Source of the DNA: Progne subis subis
Taxonomy: Eukaryota; Chordata; Aves; Passeriformes; Hirundinidae
Direction of reading: 5' to 3'
NCBI GenBank assembly: GCA_022316685.1
Contig: JAKJHU010000039.1
Location: 5,060,532-5,124,531 of the forward strand
Length of the DNA: 64,000 bases
The notes beneath the pieces are model-generated. The model was not told the DNA's origin and did no database searches. It saw only the letters and a program-made list of their open reading frames with translations. The translations under genes and the position numbers were made by a program. Of the stretch, positions 62,691 to 64,000 are shown piece after piece. Every line of letters starts with the position of its first letter. Position 1 is the stretch's first letter.

Positions 62691-64000
62691 ATTCATCAAA
62701 ACGGAACAATTCTTGTATATAGTGGCACAGCGGCTGGGTATGGAGGTAGCATAGGTGCAGTGAGACATAGACTTCCTGCATCCACAAACTGCACTGGAAA
62801 AACAGAGGTGAGATGAGCAGTGAAAATTAATAACTAGACCAATTTTGTTTTCTTGCAGTGAGATTTAGCTAAGCTATACTTCCTAAGTACCTCCATATAG
62901 AACTGAAATTAGAAAGTAGGGACATACAAAGAAGTTTCATGGAGGTGTTGAAAGGAAGTTGTCGCAGCTGCCCTTATTAGCTGTAAAATCATTTTTCTTG
63001 AGAGATTAATGTTGTGTTTTTTCACTACAATAGACATTAAATAGCTTAAAAGCTAAAAAGATCCCACAGAAATTATAATCTGTGGCTTCTGAGGTTTTCT
63101 GGGCTGAGTTAATGTTAACTCATATTGTTTCTCAAAAGAAAACTATTAAAGTATTTAATACATACAAAAATGTAGAACTATTTTAAAATAGAAATCTAGT
63201 TCCAGTATTTAAATCAGTGAGTATGAAAACAGTATTTATATCATCCCAATTCACTAGTATTTTTCATATCTGAAGGAAGAGTCTAAATCAAGAGACACCT
63301 TCCAAGTTAATTGATTATTCATTGTTTTTCTCCTATGGAATTCTTGTGCTCCAGTATTGGAACTAGAATACTTTTAATGTTTTTATCAAGTCATGAATCT
63401 GTGAGCAGGAAAAAGAAGATTATTACATGAAAATATTGTATATTTAAATCACAATTTAGCAGTGGATTGCACAAAATTTCTGTTGAGGAAGAGCTAATAC
63501 AGGGTTTTACTTGCTTGTTTCAAAAGCAGTCAATGGTGATCCAAACAAAAAGCAAATTTCATGAACACCTCTTTTCCTCCAGGAAGTTAGACAGAGGCAG
63601 AAATTCATATTTAAACAGAGATCAGTAGTAAGCACTATGAAAAAGAAAATTAGATAAAAAATCTCAGATTAACTATAATGTTGAATTCCAGATAGATATA
63701 AGAAAATAAATCAGTTAATCCTGAAAAACCTGTTTGACTCCATGAGTCTTTCATTCTTGTCTGCACAAGTTGTCTGGTTTTCTGGAGCATGGTGATTACA
63801 ACTGTGAAGGAAGTGAGGGTGGAATGTGAATTATTTTAGTTTGTGGAAACTTTTAATCCTGATAAGCCATTCCGCGTGTGACCACAAGAATATGCAGGAG
63901 AGCCCCAAGAAAGGGCTTCACATCTAGATGCTAAGCAAACGAAATCAGTCTATGAGGTGTTCAGACTCAGGTGCGTGAGGAGGGTATAAGAAACTCATTT

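Larger units (their letters stand above)
61835..64000 (+). other. SLC25A21: SLC25A21 intron 3 (5' part)
   Basis: It begins GTAAGAGTATATG and runs off the window. No following exon (expected to begin by completing Gly and continuing into transmembrane helix 2) was found in the 2.2 kb shown. It holds an old repeat near 62382-62490 and a CR1 fragment near 62619-62690. The rest, including 62700-64000, is AT-rich DNA in which I recognise nothing. Confidence 0.93.

Noticed and set aside
1..64000. tRNA, rRNA or known small-RNA genes
   Set aside because: No cloverleaf with A and B boxes, ribosomal wording or recognised small-RNA sequence was seen by eye on either strand; a covariance-model scan would be decisive.

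Overview
The window looks like bird nuclear DNA. It is AT-rich and CpG-poor, its dominant interspersed repeat is CR1 (including the typical 3' tail built from ATTCTATGATT-like units), it has short avian-style LTRs, and its coding sequence is confined to tiny exons separated by tens of kilobases. It has no bacterial-type gene organisation. The species cannot be fixed from the sequence.

Only two exons can be supported, both on the + strand, and they belong to the same gene: SLC25A21, the mitochondrial 2-oxodicarboxylate carrier (ODC). The first (18192-18240, 49 bp) encodes GLVEICLMHPLDVVKTR, including the mitochondrial-carrier signature P-L-D-V-V-K. The second (61751-61834, 84 bp) encodes the following stretch, starting FQIQRGKTDPTSYKSLGDCF and ending in the conserved Glu-Gly. 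The two exons join in frame across the 43.5 kb intron (split AG|G = Arg), and both carry AG acceptors and GTAAGA donors. By comparison with the human gene they correspond to exons 2 and 3. The first exon and the rest of the coding region lie outside the window.

Layout: 1-18191 is the 3' part of intron 1, with three CR1 fragments, simple repeats, an 11-bp tandem array beside an inverted repeat, and a perfect hairpin about 0.7 kb before exon 2. 18241-61750 is intron 2, with two LTRs in opposite orientations 0.9-2.4 kb after exon 2, a purine-only minisatellite, an (AAAAT)n array, a compound TA/CA/TA/GA microsatellite, two more striking hairpins, a 45-base T tract and long single-copy stretches. 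61835-64000 is the start of intron 3, with a CR1 fragment and what looks like a very old amniote repeat.

In other amniotes SLC25A21 lies between MIPOL1 and PAX9, and its introns are known to hold distal regulatory DNA for PAX9. Long repeat-poor stretches here (for example 9160-9460, 43020-43520, 59160-59420) are reasonable places to look for such elements, but without an alignment that is inference. I found no new multigene system. The most unusual signals are three perfect or near-perfect inverted repeats with loops of only 4-10 nt.
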